A DNA stretch of 64,000 bases from Latrodectus hesperus (GCA_037975125.1 CM075853.1:41160701-41224700); one strand, 5' to 3'; shown: positions 40,986-54,393, counted from the first letter of the stretch. The notes: generated by a model from the sequence alone, not told the origin. Program-made: numbers and translations.

Positions 40986-41812
40986 TGAAAGTTGGTTGGG
41001 TTTTAAGGCGCAAGGTCCAAAATTGGACATGCTGCGACAATAATTTTTTTGCATCTTTATTCAAAATTAAATATACAAAATATATACAATATACAAAATT
41101 AAATAAATGGTCCCCTGAGGTTTCTTTAATTTTCTTGAAAACTAAATTGTCTGGGGCAGCACAACGATGGTTTGCTGCGTCCCCTTCACGCAGAGCTGTC
41201 ACATCTGTAGAGAAAGCTTGCGATAAACTCATTGAATTTTTTGCTCCAGAGACAAACCCTTCATTAAACCTAGTGTCCGTGCAAAACATTAAGCTTCTCA
41301 ATGGTGAAACTATAAAGTCACTTGCACATAGGATCGAGCATGCTACATCAATAGCATATTGTAAAGTGAGAGATAAAGTTGCCTTGGAGCAAATAATGAC
41401 CCTTCAATTGATGGCGGCTTTGCTAGTGAATATCAGGGAGAAGCTTTTGCCTAAAGATTGCATCAACTTTCAAACCTTGGTCAAAAAAGCTCAAGACATA
41501 AAAACATCACTTGATACTCTCTTAAATTTAAATGCTCAGCAACAGGTGAATGCTATCCAACAGAAAACAGACAGTTATGGCCAAGTTCATAGTCATGATG
41601 AAATTTCAAGATCAACTCAGAGGGTAGACTCATTATCGCTATCTGTAGCTGAATTAGAAAGCAAATGTCAATTGTGTGGTGAGCTCAAACATCCCCTGAC
41701 CACGTGTCTCATTTTTGAAGCATGTCAACGCAACCAACCACTCAATCAAGACAAGACACTCACATTTGGACCACACTCAAGCTACAACACTAGAGATAAT
41801 GTTGATGTCTAA
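40529..41812 (+). pseudogene. Chimeric ORF: protease C-part, LINE tail, gag copy 2
   Basis: A 427-codon uninterrupted frame built of three pieces. Codons 1-152 are the C-terminal part of the Gypsy protease region. Codons 153-186 are antisense LINE 3' tail (GWVLRRKVQNWTCC and an A/T-rich part). Codons 187-427 are a 5'-truncated second gag, from YTKLNKWSPEVSLIFL through LSGAAQRWF, ETIKSLAHRIEHATS and a single knuckle CQLCGELKHPLTTC. Gag copy 2 lacks the first ~45 residues and the second knuckle. The fusion is in frame but out of the normal gag-pro order, so I interpret it as a rearrangement product. Confidence 0.85.
40986..41085 (-). mobile_element. Very short LINE 3' tail insertion
   Basis: GTTGGTTGGGTTTTAAGGCGC, then the stem-loop (GGTCC...GGACATGCTGCGAC) and about 45 nt of A/T-rich 3' UTR. 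The sequence to the left is protease and to the right is gag copy 2. TTAAATAAA occurs at both sides (40973-40981 and 41099-41107) but is not adjacent to the element edge, so no clear TSD is present. Confidence 0.75.
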
Positions 41813-41859
41813 AGCAGCTGCGTTCTCAAAATCTTTGAAAACTTTAGGTCTCACTGACC

Positions 41860-42639
41860 GGATTACTCCTCAAATATGACTTAGGTCACATAACCCTATA
41901 AAAACGTTTCCCTTTCCAGTTCCCCAATCCTTGAAACCAGAAGTTATCAAACAACTGGAAGAACTACAACAAGTTGGTATTATTCGAAGAAATGTCACAG
42001 AATGGGCTTGTCCCATGATTCTTCTAAAAAGGAAATGGATCCTCTCAAACCAAATGAAACTCAGAAATTAAGATTGGCATTGGATTTACGACTTTTGAAT
42101 TGTTATTGAATGTGCTTCCTACCCTCTCCCAAAAATGTCCACTATTTTACAAGATATTTCTTCTTATAAATACTATTCAGTTTTGGATTTTAAGAATGCT
42201 TAGTGGCAAGTTCATCTGCATGACCACCTTCAAGATGTGGTGACGTTTACTACTCCATATGGAACTTCTGCAAATAATAGGATGGTGTTTGGACTAAAAG
42301 CAGCTGCCAGTACTTTCCAAGCCTTGGTGGATATTTTGATTGATGAACTAAAAACTGAAAATGTATATGGAATTCATGCATATCAGGATGATCTCATTAT
42401 AGGGGCTGATAATTTCGATGACATGATCTGCAAGATTGAGGCTATGCTAACTATTTTGATAAAATACAACCTCACATTATATCCAGAAAAATGTTTTTTT
42501 TTTTTCAAAAAGGAATTAATTATCTTGGGTTCCACAACACCATAATTGTATTCAACACATCTCAGCCAATATAAGTAAAATCAATCAATTTAAAGTACCA
42601 ACCACGGTAAATTAAGTGAAGTCTTTTCTCGGGCTATGT
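41860..42639 (+). pseudogene. Gypsy reverse transcriptase fragment
   Basis: Readable in shifted frames: FPFPVPQSLKPEVIKQLEEL, GIIRRNVTEWACPMILL, LRLALDLRLLN, YPLPKMSTILQDIS, YSVLDFKNA (stop), then the open part 42237-42545 with VTFTTPYGT, MVFGLKAAASTFQ and the active site YQDDLIIGAD. It ends with LGF-type remnants and VKSFLGLC, where LINE copy F is inserted. The protease that should precede it is missing. There are at least three stops or frameshifts. The rest of pol is not visible in the window. Confidence 0.85.
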
Positions 42640-42656
42640 GGTTGGTTGGGTTTTAT

Positions 42657-42688
42657 GGCGCAAGGTCCAAAAATGGACAAGCTGCGCC
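42657..42688 (-). promoter_or_regulatory. 3'-terminal stem-loop of copy F
   Basis: The outer GGCGCA/TGCGCC and inner GTCC/GGAC arms are both perfect, with an AAAAAT-type loop. Confidence 0.65.
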
Positions 42689-43022
42689 AAGAGTAAGGTT
42701 TTTGAAGTTTTATTTTTTATTAATTATTTTTCATTTATTTTTTTTACTATTTTTTTCTTTTTTAAATCCAAGCAACATTAAAAATTTAAAAAACAAAAAT
42801 TAGTGTATACATTACTTTAAAATCTAATTAAAAAGGGGAAAATTTAAATATATATATATAATTTTAAAATCTAAAATACAAATTAAAAAAAATGTAAAAA
42901 ACCTATTGCCCTCAAGAAAGCAAATAGGTTTCTATGGGGTGGATCCCCTATTAAATCTGATAAAGTTAATAAATCGGTATTAAAAAAGTGTAAACGTTGC
43001 TGGTTAAAATCATGACATGAAA

Positions 43023-46000
43023 TTAAAATATGTTGAACAGTGTATGGTCATGACACGCTTCACACCATGGCTTTAGTTCACTTAGAATCAAATGTTTGTA
43101 AGTGAAACGTGTGTGTCCGATACGAAGGCGAGTTAATCTAACATCAGCACTTCGTAGCGGTAAAACTGGTAATGAAATAAGATATGGGAAAATGGTACAC
43201 AATTTGTTGGTGACCTGCATGCTCCAAAACTCCTGGAAGAGGGAGTAGACAAAATTTTTAATACACTTCCTCGCATCTGAAAGAGGGATTGATAATTGCA
43301 TTGAATTTGAGGCTGCTTCAGCAGCCGCGTCTGCCTTTTCATTTCCCACGAGACCTACGTGACCTGGGATCCAACAAAATTTGATATCATAACCCTTGCC
43401 AGCAAGGAAATCCAATATTTGGAAAATCTTGGACACAAACGGATGACAGTGAATGTTCGAATTTTCTAACGCTTTCAATACACTCAAGCTGTCAGTATAC
43501 ACGCGAAAGGAATAAGAATTTATAGTATTCACGAGCTGAAGCGCATGTAAATTGCAGTGGCTTCAGCTGTAAAGATGGAGCAGGAAGCATGAAGGCTGTA
43601 ACTGTATGTAACATTGTTCATAAAGTTACCACAGCCGACATGTCCTGCTGTTTTTGAACCATCCGTGAATATTGGCGTGTATGTAGAATACTGACAGCGA
43701 TATGAAAAATACAGTTGTTGGAAAATAATAAGGGTTGTGTCCGATTTTCTATAATCAGCAAATGGACAAATAATCAATATTTGTGGATCATACCAAGGTG
43801 GATGTACTAATATGTCAGTTTTAATGAAACGGACATCACGCAGGTCATATAAAGAGATAGTTTTTTGTTCGAGTGAGGAAGGGTGGGATGCAATATTGTC
43901 TAGCATCATATATTCTCTTCAGAGCAGGAGTAAGAGCAAAAGAACATAATGGATGGTGAGAGTCAGACATAATTTTACAATTGAGAGACAGCTGCATACT
44001 TCGCAGGTTTAAAGGCAATTGTTGGCATATTGCATAAAGACTCTGGACGGGTGATGTGCGGAATGCGCCTGAACATATTTTCAGAGCAGAATGATGTACA
44101 GTGTCCAATCTGCGTAAAACAGAAGATCTAGCGGATCCGTAAACAACACAACCGTAGTCTATGCGAGATAAGATTAATGATTGGTAAACTCGGAGGAGTG
44201 ACGTGCGATCAGCCCCCTAAGATGCATTTGAAAGCACCTTGAGGATATTGAGCGATCGCTCGCACTGGTTCCGTAGATATAATATATGCGGAAGAAATGT
44301 TAATTTACGGTCAAATATCACTCCGAGAAATTTTACGTCACTGACCACTGGTATAGGTGTGTTGTTCATACGAATAACAGGAACATTGTGGAGGCTAGTC
44401 TTCTTGCAGAAATGGACACAATTGCTCTTGCTAGGAGATATTGTATGGCCATTCTCAGCACAACATGCAGCAATTTTATCATGTTAGAACCTTCACAAGA
44501 TATTTGTAGGTCATCAAAATACAAAGTACCATGCACAGGAGCTGAAAGTTGATGAAGTATGGTACTGATATGAATATTAAAAAGTGTGATACTTAAAATA
44601 TTTCCCTGAGGAACAACTTCAGGTTGGTTAAAAGTATTTGTCAAAAACGTATCAATACGAACTTTAAAACCACGGGAGAGTAAAAAGTTTTATATAAATA
44701 TCGGCAAATTTCCCCTAAAGCCAAAATCATACATCCTACGGAGAATTCCATAACACCACGTACGGTCATATGCCTTCTCGATGTCAAAGAAAATGGAAAC
44801 CAGATGGTTCCTCCTCATAAAAGCGTTTGGGTTTCCAGGTAAGTATTATTATCAAGATTGGATCTTCCTTTACGGAAGCCACTCTGATTGATATGTATGC
44901 ATTTGTTTCTTTCTAAGACATATACGAGACGGGCGTTGACCATACGTTCAAGAGACTTACACAAGAAACTCGTCAGAGCAATTGGTCGATAACTTACCAG
45001 CCTTAAGGATCGGAATCACTATTGATTCGCTCCAAAATGTTGGAAATTTATTTGCAGTCCAGATTGAACAATAACAGCAAGTTCAAAAGGGAATCTGCAC
45101 TTAAATGACGAAGCATTTGATAGCTGATTCCATCAGGTCCTGGGCTAGTATCATTGGCCTGCAGTAAAGCTCTCTTCAATTCCAACATCCGAAATTGACA
45201 GTTATAAGCCAAAACTTGTCGATGGTTGAAAAGAATTGGTATTCGCTCAGCACGACTCTTTGTCCTTAAGAACGAAGGACTATAAGAGTCGTTGCTTGAG
45301 ACACTAGCAAAGGTTTCACCAAGGACGTTAGCGATGCCCCTAGGAGAAGAGTATATAGCAGCCCCGGATTTCAAAATAGGAATGGAAAATTCTCTATATA
45401 TTCCATTGGCTTCTTTCACTTTTCTCCACAACAGTTTACTGGATGTGGAAGACGTAATTGAGAACACATAGCGAGACCACAGGATTCCTTCTGACTTCGA
45501 CGACGAGCTCTGCGAGCTAGTGCTTTTGCTCTCTTAAAGGCGATAAGATTCTCCGTTGTGGGGTACCTCCGAAATAACCCCCATAACTTCCTTTGTTTGT
45601 TATAAGTTTGTTTACATTCATCATTCCACCATGGTTTGCAACACCGGTGTGGTAAAGAGGAACTTTTAGGTATTGATGCAACACTGCTTTCTTAATTTTT
45701 TCAGTGACTTTAGATATGGCATTATTAACATCATCGATCATAACCATTTCGTTATCAACAACTGCCAATTGTGTAAATAACGTCCAATCTGCCCGATTGT
45801 ACACGTAAGTAGGTAAGACGTTGTTCTACACTTCTACCTCCAGTCTGGGAGATGACGAGAGGAAAATGATCGCTGTTGTGCAGATCATTTCCTACAATTA
45901 AATTTAACAATGGCAGAAGAGATGGTGAACAAATGGCCAGATCGAGAGAATGGAATGTTCTTGTGGGAATATGTGAAAGTATGTTTTCTCGTCGGTATTA

Positions 46001-46423
46001 AGCAGACAGAGACTGTTATCTGAAATAAACCGCTCTATCTGCCGACCGCGAGAATTTGTATCATCATTTCCCCACAAAGAATTATGGCCGTTAAAGTCAC
46101 CTAACAACAGAAATGGTGTTGGCAGCTGATCTATTAATGCATCGAGTTCCTCTTGGCGGATGACATCATGCGGTGGCAAATACAAACTACAGACTGTCAA
46201 CAAGCATGATGTGTGAATTCGCACAGCTACAGCCTGTAGTGTAGTATTTAAATGCTGGGCAGTGCTGGGATAGTTGTTAGATGTTAAAATGCAAACACCT
46301 CCAGACACTGCACCGTTGTCACCACAGTCTTTTCTAAAGCTTTTAAACCCCCGCATGGTGAAACTATTGCTGGACTTCAGGAAAGTTTCCTGAAGTGCAA
46401 CACATGCAGGGTTGTAGGCTGAA
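43023..46423 (-). pseudogene. ORF2 of copy F, multiply frameshifted
   Basis: Separate frames carry the C-terminal half of RNase H (43023-43532: YTDSLSVLKALE, GNEKADAAAEAA, and an EACHDHTLF end in which the CCHC is damaged), its N-terminal half (43529-43909: FTDGSKTAGHVGC, TAEATAIY), the RT (44366-45467: YFDDLQ in place of YVDD, SITLFN, SPGPDGISYQML) and the endonuclease (45904-46423: LQETF, LGDFNGHNSLWG). About 40 nt are missing near 44477. The RT active site Val-to-Phe change and the frameshifts make it non-functional. Confidence 0.88.
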
Positions 46424-46923
46424 NNNNNNNNNNNNNNNNNNNNNNNNNNNNNNNNNNNNNNNNNNNNNNNNNNNNNNNNNNNNNNNNNNNNNNNNNNNNN
46501 NNNNNNNNNNNNNNNNNNNNNNNNNNNNNNNNNNNNNNNNNNNNNNNNNNNNNNNNNNNNNNNNNNNNNNNNNNNNNNNNNNNNNNNNNNNNNNNNNNNN
46601 NNNNNNNNNNNNNNNNNNNNNNNNNNNNNNNNNNNNNNNNNNNNNNNNNNNNNNNNNNNNNNNNNNNNNNNNNNNNNNNNNNNNNNNNNNNNNNNNNNNN
46701 NNNNNNNNNNNNNNNNNNNNNNNNNNNNNNNNNNNNNNNNNNNNNNNNNNNNNNNNNNNNNNNNNNNNNNNNNNNNNNNNNNNNNNNNNNNNNNNNNNNN
46801 NNNNNNNNNNNNNNNNNNNNNNNNNNNNNNNNNNNNNNNNNNNNNNNNNNNNNNNNNNNNNNNNNNNNNNNNNNNNNNNNNNNNNNNNNNNNNNNNNNNN
46901 NNNNNNNNNNNNNNNNNNNNNNN
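46424..46923. other. Assembly gap (500 N)
   Basis: Exactly 500 unknown bases. The size is probably a placeholder. It hides the 5' end of copy F and the continuation of the Gypsy element. Confidence 0.98.
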
Positions 46924-48983
46924 AGCTATAATTTGTATTACATATTTAAAATTCATATTTTAAGTTATTATAAATTATTATTTAGTTTCCGTAAAAAAGC
47001 TTCAAATATAAAATAGTTGATAAGTAATATTATTTGATCTTTTCATGCATTTTAAGCCAAAAGTAAATGCATAATTCGAGTTATATTTTTTCATTATTAT
47101 ATAAATATATAAAAAATATTTTTCCCATACATAATATAAATTTATCTTAAGGACTAACTATAAGAAATTATCTGACAAAATTAGTTTATTTTATAAATTA
47201 CAAATATTTTCATTTATATTATTAACATTCTCGTAAGGATTGAAATATTTCTTGAATTCTTGAATTCCTTGATTCATTATAAAAAATTGCGAAACAGTGC
47301 ACATTTCAAATACTGAGAAGATAAGAATCTTTGTATTATGAATAAGAATGATTTTAGTAAAGAATGATAGGAATTTACCATTAAATTTCAGATAAAATTC
47401 TTTATTTTCAAATAATATTTTCGAACAATTTTTTAAAAATATTTTTCTTATTAATTTCTGAAAAAAAATAAATGATATACTTGTTGAAATGCTTTAACTT
47501 CTTCTTGTGCATTCACGATATTTTGTAGAAAAAATATAGCTATTTATAAATAAAATATTCAACACCATATTATGTAGTAAGAACTACATAAGAAACACGT
47601 GTTGATTCAAATACATATATTATTTGATTAATCAAAGAATATTTCCTTTTTTTGGTTATCGAGACCTATGAAATAATTTCTACTTCAGAATTTATAAGAT
47701 AGAATATTTAATTTGGAGAAATATTTAAGATACTTTCAAAAACACTGAATCGCTCATGAAATCACAATCACACTGAATCTTTCGTCATATCATATGTAAC
47801 TGTGTCAAACACATGGTTTATAATAGAAACACACAACTCAGTGCCTTCAATTTACATCGCTGTGTGTGTAGAGATACTTAAACTAAATAATTAGGTAAAA
47901 ACACATATACTAAATTTAATCATGTATAGTATTTACTTTTAGATATTTTTACAATATATAAACCTGCAAACTAGTTACCATTCTGTAAAACCATTTTCTT
48001 TGATTTTAAAATAATATTTTTAACAAGTCTATAAGAATTTAAATTTTGTAAAATAAAAAAACTAAAGAATAAAAAAATAAAAAAACCTATTTTAATATTC
48101 AATATTGGTTATTATTGTGTCTTATATTGTAAGTAATGAATTGCTAAACTAATATACTTATATTACCAAACTGAGACAACGCGTTTAAGAATATTATGTA
48201 CTACCTTTTAATCTTTTAACTTCACTCAGAAATTGTTAGTAATTTTCAATATCTAAGTAATCATTTTAAATATTTCTAAACGTAAATGAAATTTATTTGT
48301 TGTGAAAATTGTAGTTACGATTGTAAATACTGTAAAAGACTTATTATTTAATATCACAATGCATTTAGTTTGTTATGTTCAAAAAATATTTATTTTATGA
48401 AATTAGTATCAGCAAAATCATTTTAAATAGTATGCTTTAAAGATTAAATAATTTTGAATGCTTAAAATTTCTATTTAAGTAACATATCAAATATCAAATT
48501 TAGAATAAGCCTATTAATTTCTCATGAAATCTTTTATTCTTTATTTTGAAACATATATATCATTTCACCGGATATTTTTATCGGAAAGAGGGATATACCA
48601 CTTTTGTAAATGTGATAAATGGGTTCGGATATTCGTTTTTCTTTGATGTCATGTGTTCTCATGCCCTACAGTTACAAATATATTCATCTTCTTCTATCTT
48701 GTTGAGTTAAAATAACAAATAAATAGAAACGAATATGTCTTGGTCTATCACTGAATAGGGCTTCGAATTTGGAAAATGATCTTAGATATCAAATTTATTT
48801 GATTTTTTATTTGTCGACAACACATTCCGTTGCAGCATTTTTTATGATTTTTTAATCAATAATTTTTGAGCTGAATCAATGATTAAATTAGAGGAAGAAT
48901 ATTATCGTATTTCTAAAGGATGTGAAGACCAATCATGACAACTGTAGCATGTCTGGTGTCATAGTGACAATTACATTTACAAT

Positions 48984-49086
<103 letters not shown>

Positions 49087-51370
49087 CGTCATTTGCTTTG
49101 CATTAAAATAATAAAAAATTCACAACAGCTTTTTTATAAACAAATTATCTTTCAATTATGTTACCCTGAAAAATTTGTTATTAATACCTGCTAAAGATTG
49201 GAAATTTCTCCTCACGTTTCTGATTTTAACAGAAACTCTGTAGAACACGTTAATGGAGTGCTTTATTTCTGCTTATGTTACATGAGATCTAATAACTGCA
49301 AAATATGGAATTTATCTGTTCGGAATGACCATTCAAAATACAGTGGTGGACCTCAGCTTATTATAATTGCCAAGATGACAGAGATGATATCTGAATGAAT
49401 ATAATAAACCACACAGCCAAGTCCGCACAATCTTTTATTAAAAATACTATATGATTGTCTGTAAGACATTGGTATTTGTATGAACAGTTCAGCATGAATA
49501 GCAAACACTGTGATCATGACTGTGCTTCACTTGTTTTACAGAAGATATAGGTGCATCTTCAGATCATTGAATAATGAAAAACATGACAAAGGAGTGTAAA
49601 ACATCTTGTTTCTAGTCGAGTACAGATTTTTTTACAGTATCACAATAGTTAAATCCATGTTTGACGCCATTTTGAGTAACTCATATTCCTACATTTTATG
49701 TTGAAATGTTAAGGTGATGATATAAATCACATTGGATTCCCATTTTGATCATAGTTTATTCATACTGACTGCAGTTTGGGTAATAAACGTAACATTATTG
49801 TTTTGTTAATTCCTGGGTCTCCACTTTTCCTTAAAGCTTAATAAAAAAACGTTTCTGCAGTTTAAGGGTAAAAAAGGAATTTTGCTGATTTATTTTGGTA
49901 AAAAAAAGCTCATTTGCTATCTTGGCCAGCACTCACCAAAAAAAAAAAAAAAAAAAACGTATTGAAAATAATTGCTAAAATGTTGGCTCATTATATGTTA
50001 ATCACTACTATTGATAAATTGTAATATAGTTTTGAATCTATAAGAGCAATCTAAAATGATTGAATAATTCATTGGACATCCCATATATAAGATTCAAACC
50101 TTTTTTATGAAGTTCTCTTGCAAGATTGCTGTGATTCCTCACAAAAATAACAGTGTGATAAATTCTCAAGATCATTTGCTAGCACATTTCTTGGAATTTG
50201 AATGATTCATTACAATGAACAGTGTTATACATTTCAGTAAACATAATGTTATTTGCCTTTTAAATCATATTTAGTATAAAATTATATTAATAGTTTTATT
50301 GAAAAAGATATTTAACAAAAAATTAAATTAAATATATCGAGAATCATTCATGGAATATTAAATTTATGGCTAATGTCAATATTAAGTACCACACAAACAA
50401 GTAGTAATTTTCATGTTACTATTATATTAAATGATAGCATAAAAATTAAATGCATACATAATATTATAAACTAACAGTGATTATTTTTAATCAATACTTT
50501 TCAAAAATAATTTCAGTGTAAAATAATTTAATACACATGTAAATTATTCTACATTTTTCAAAAATGTTTCTAGTATATACGTAAATTTTAATTACTATTT
50601 ACAACATTAAATATTTAATGTGAAATGCGTGATATATACAATTAATTTTATGAGATTTGAGCTTCGTATAAGATACTTTGTTTGAAAATTTTTGCAGATA
50701 TTTTTTTTAAAATTCTTATTAATGAAAATATAGACAAACGTAAAGTAATAAATTTATGCTTTACATTAATTATTTGTGCTACAGAAATGATATTTTTAAA
50801 AAATAAAACTCTTCACTGATGCGCTATGATTCTTCAAGATTCAAATGCATGTATGTGTATTAATGTTATAGTTAGCTTACGCCTGTTTTAAAAAGACTTT
50901 TATAAAAAAGTAATAAATATGAAAACATAATTCTTATCAGTACTTTACATTTTCTGACTTTTGTGAATATCTTAGAAGTTTTTCTTCAACAGCAAGTGTT
51001 TTGCCCATTTCTTCTATTCATTAATTCGTTTCGTGGAGGTACCTTCACAAAATGAATTACAATTGTTTATTATAGCTGTAAATTATATTTGCAAACTACA
51101 AAGAATACTACGAATTATTTAAATAAGGATTTTAGTTTTCATACGGAAATTATTACATACAATTATTGTGATGAAATAATCTTTATTATCTGATGAGTAA
51201 AGTTTTGCTATATTGATCCTAATCAGTCTTTTTGAGTCCCATGTAGAAATCATAATTGCTTCAGAATTTTAATTTTTTAGGTAGAATTCAGAAAACATGT
51301 GACTGAAAATTTTTTCAACAGTTCATGTCATAAATTTTAATTTTATATTTTAACTTTAATGTGATTTGAA

Positions 51371-51437
51371 TATCATAAGTAAAACAGTAAATTTCATTAT
51401 GTTTTACATAATGAAATTTACTGTTTTACTTATGATA
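51371..51437. repeat. Perfect palindrome, 32-bp arms with 3-nt loop
   Basis: 51371-51402 is the exact reverse complement of 51406-51437, with TTT between. The core is TAAATTTCATTATG. It would extrude as a cruciform or, if transcribed, form a 32-bp hairpin. Confidence 0.92.
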
Positions 51438-54333
51438 AAATTAAATTTAATGTTTTACATAAATAATAAACTATATATAAATTTTCTTTATCCTTCAGCA
51501 TTAATCAAACAATATTCATTGTTTTATATTTTGAAATAACAATTTTCAAATTTAAAATGTTACATCTGATGTATAATTACAAAAGATAAATATTAAATAA
51601 TTCATGTCGTAGATTTAGATAAAATAGTGTAATATTATTTGGTACTAAAGTATTGGGATTGGAAGGAAACATTAATTAAAAAGTGTTATTGAGGTATTAA
51701 GATTGAAAATATTTGTGATGTGCATAAAATACATTGGCTGAAATATTACTAGTTTGATTGTTTGAATTTGATGCCTTTATTTACATTTCATTACCACGCC
51801 TATATTATTTGCAATAACTGACTCCAATTATATTTAGTCATATATTATAAATGATTTGTTCTATAAAATATAAGTAAGGAATATGTACTATTAGAGAAAC
51901 TAGCTTATATTATAATTTAAGTAAAACATATATGTAAAAGATAGATTAAAAATACAAAGCCATATATTACTAAACATCTGTTATTACTTTATTTCATTCA
52001 AATGCAAAAATTTAATTGGAAGATTTTGCATTTGATTTGCTATTAATTTGCTATTTAGATTTTATGTCCAGTAACATTTAGATAAAATGTTTCATCAACG
52101 GAAATTTATAATATTGTTATGTTAGACAAATAGCTTTACAAAATATATTTACTTCATGTATTAAATTACAATGAATAACTTTTATAAAGACAATTATAAT
52201 AACTTTCCTGATCTTCGAAACCTAATTTTCCAGGACTTATTTATGATCGTTTATGAGAGTTTTATTTAAAGAATGCTGAATTCTAAGAATTATTTCCTCC
52301 ATATTTTCAATAAAGTTTCAAAATGAGTAATAACTTTAACCTGCATTAAACGTTCATAGAAATGTTTGCTTTGAAGCAGATTTAAAAAAAAGAAAATAGT
52401 TTTTCAATTTCTTAATAGGTTTGAAACTAATTACTTCACGTTGCATTCCTAAAGAAACATTTCAAATGCTCAATATACGACTGTTTTTCTGTAAGAATTT
52501 TTAAATATTTTCCTCTACATAATTATTATAAAGTTTTCTATGAATTGAATATTTATTGTGTTTTCTTTTCGTCAATAAATGTGAAAATTTTTCTATTAAT
52601 TTTTAACTCATGATACATATTTTTCTTGTTAGGAAACAAAATTCTATTTCATGTCGAAACGGGCAAAAATGCTACCTATTTATTATTGTTAGTTATTACT
52701 TCATCATTATTTTATATTGGATGTGACCCAGATTTGTTGTTACTAGACCCTCTCTCTAAACAGTCGTACCGTAAATGGAAATCAAATACTTCAATATCTG
52801 AACTATAGAAAAAGTATATCTTTACTTATATTACATATACATATTCATATTACTCATATTAGTCAGTATATTTTAAATAAAATTGATTTAATAAAATTGC
52901 TTAAGGTGTATTTCGCGTGACTAAGGACAAGACAATAATAATTTTCTTATGAAAAACTTTTTTCTTATAGTTTTCTTTTTTTATTTAAGTTTTATTTTAG
53001 CCTCCTATATTTATTTAGAATTTCTTTTTGTTTCATAAATTTTTTTTGTAGAACATGCATTTCCAATAAAAGTATTTACTTTAAAACGAATTTTTATGGA
53101 ATAGATATATTCTACTCACGTATATTTCACTCAATCTATATGCTGCAAATGTTTCCAAAGTATTTTGATTCAAATAATATATTTATATAGTTTAAAAGTG
53201 TTGAAAACTTTAACTACTTAATATATTCTCAGTAAAAAGAGTAATATTTTTGAAAATTCATTTTTCGTTTTTAAGATAAAAAACAAGGATAAAAAAACTT
53301 CCTAAATATTCTGTTTGATATTGTTTCAAATACTACCTCTCTCTCTCACACGCACACACAAAAATATGTTTTTTATTTCTGAAATTACAGAATAAGTAAT
53401 AAAATATTATCATAATATCAATTAATAAGTAAATTGAAGTATACTAAGAATAAATAAAAACATACTTAAACATTTAAATTAGCAGCATATAAAATAGCAA
53501 GTTGAAATTAGATTAAAAACAAGATTAATCTTTTAAAATCAGTTAAAACCTATATAGGAAAAGTCTAAATACTAAGTCAAGTTTACGAATGTGCATTGAT
53601 TTCAAAACTTATATTCTGAGACTTTTTTTATAAACTTATATTATAAACTAAATATAAAATTTTATTTTACAAACTAAATACTATTCTAAAATCATTTTAT
53701 CAAATATAATTTAATTAATTATAATCCATTTGTCATTTCTAGAATGTTTATTCCTCTTTCAATATTCTACAGAAATTTATCAGAAAAAGAAGAACATTTA
53801 GACATATTTTTATTGAAATAATTAAAATTATTTTGTAAGTTTTTATATTTTATTTATTAATAGTTCTGTTATTAATAAAGTGATAATGGAATCTGTAATC
53901 ATTACTAAAATAAAAGACATCATTATCATTCGAGAAGGAAGAATAACTCTGGTCCATCTCTTTCAAAATAAGGTACATATGCAGTGTAAAATAATGTGCA
54001 AAATAAGGTACATATATAAAATAATTTTTTACAAACAATTTTTCTAGAATAACGAATTGCATTATTTCGTGATAAATTAGGTCATTTCTTATCTTCATAA
54101 CTATGTGAAAATAATTGATAAAAGAGATATGTTTTTTTTTCACTTTTTACAACTATTTGTCTTACGTTTAATATTATATAACTGACAAGTATTTTTCATG
54201 TTTCTTCAATTATGGAAACTGTAAATTGCAGTTAGATAGAAATTTACACTCAAATAATTACAAGTTAAATATTTCAGTTATGAACCTGCCATACCATATA
54301 ATAATAGCAGATTAAAAGTTAATTAGCTACAAA

Positions 54334-54337
<4 letters not shown>

Positions 54338-54387
<50 letters not shown>
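54338..54387. repeat. (AT)n microsatellite
   Basis: An uninterrupted run of about 25 AT units followed by imperfect ATAC units. Confidence 0.95.

Positions 54388-54393
<6 letters not shown>

Larger units (their letters stand above)
42640..46423 (-). mobile_element. LINE copy F, runs into assembly gap
   Basis: The 3' tail (GGTT)2GGG starts right after Gypsy RT codons SFLGLC. The 3' UTR and a decayed ORF2 extend to AGGGTTGTAGGCTGAA at 46423, a few codons inside the start of the endonuclease, and then N's. Similarity is mosaic: 43000-44650 is closest to copy B, while 45050-46423 is nearly identical to C/E. Whether ORF1 was present cannot be told. Confidence 0.9.

Noticed and set aside
46395..46956. 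ORFs crossing the N gap
   Set aside because: The open frames exist only because N's are not translated as stops.
52626..52808. 60-codon ORF with a hydrophobic stretch
   Set aside because: Short, isolated, no upstream context and no family resemblance.
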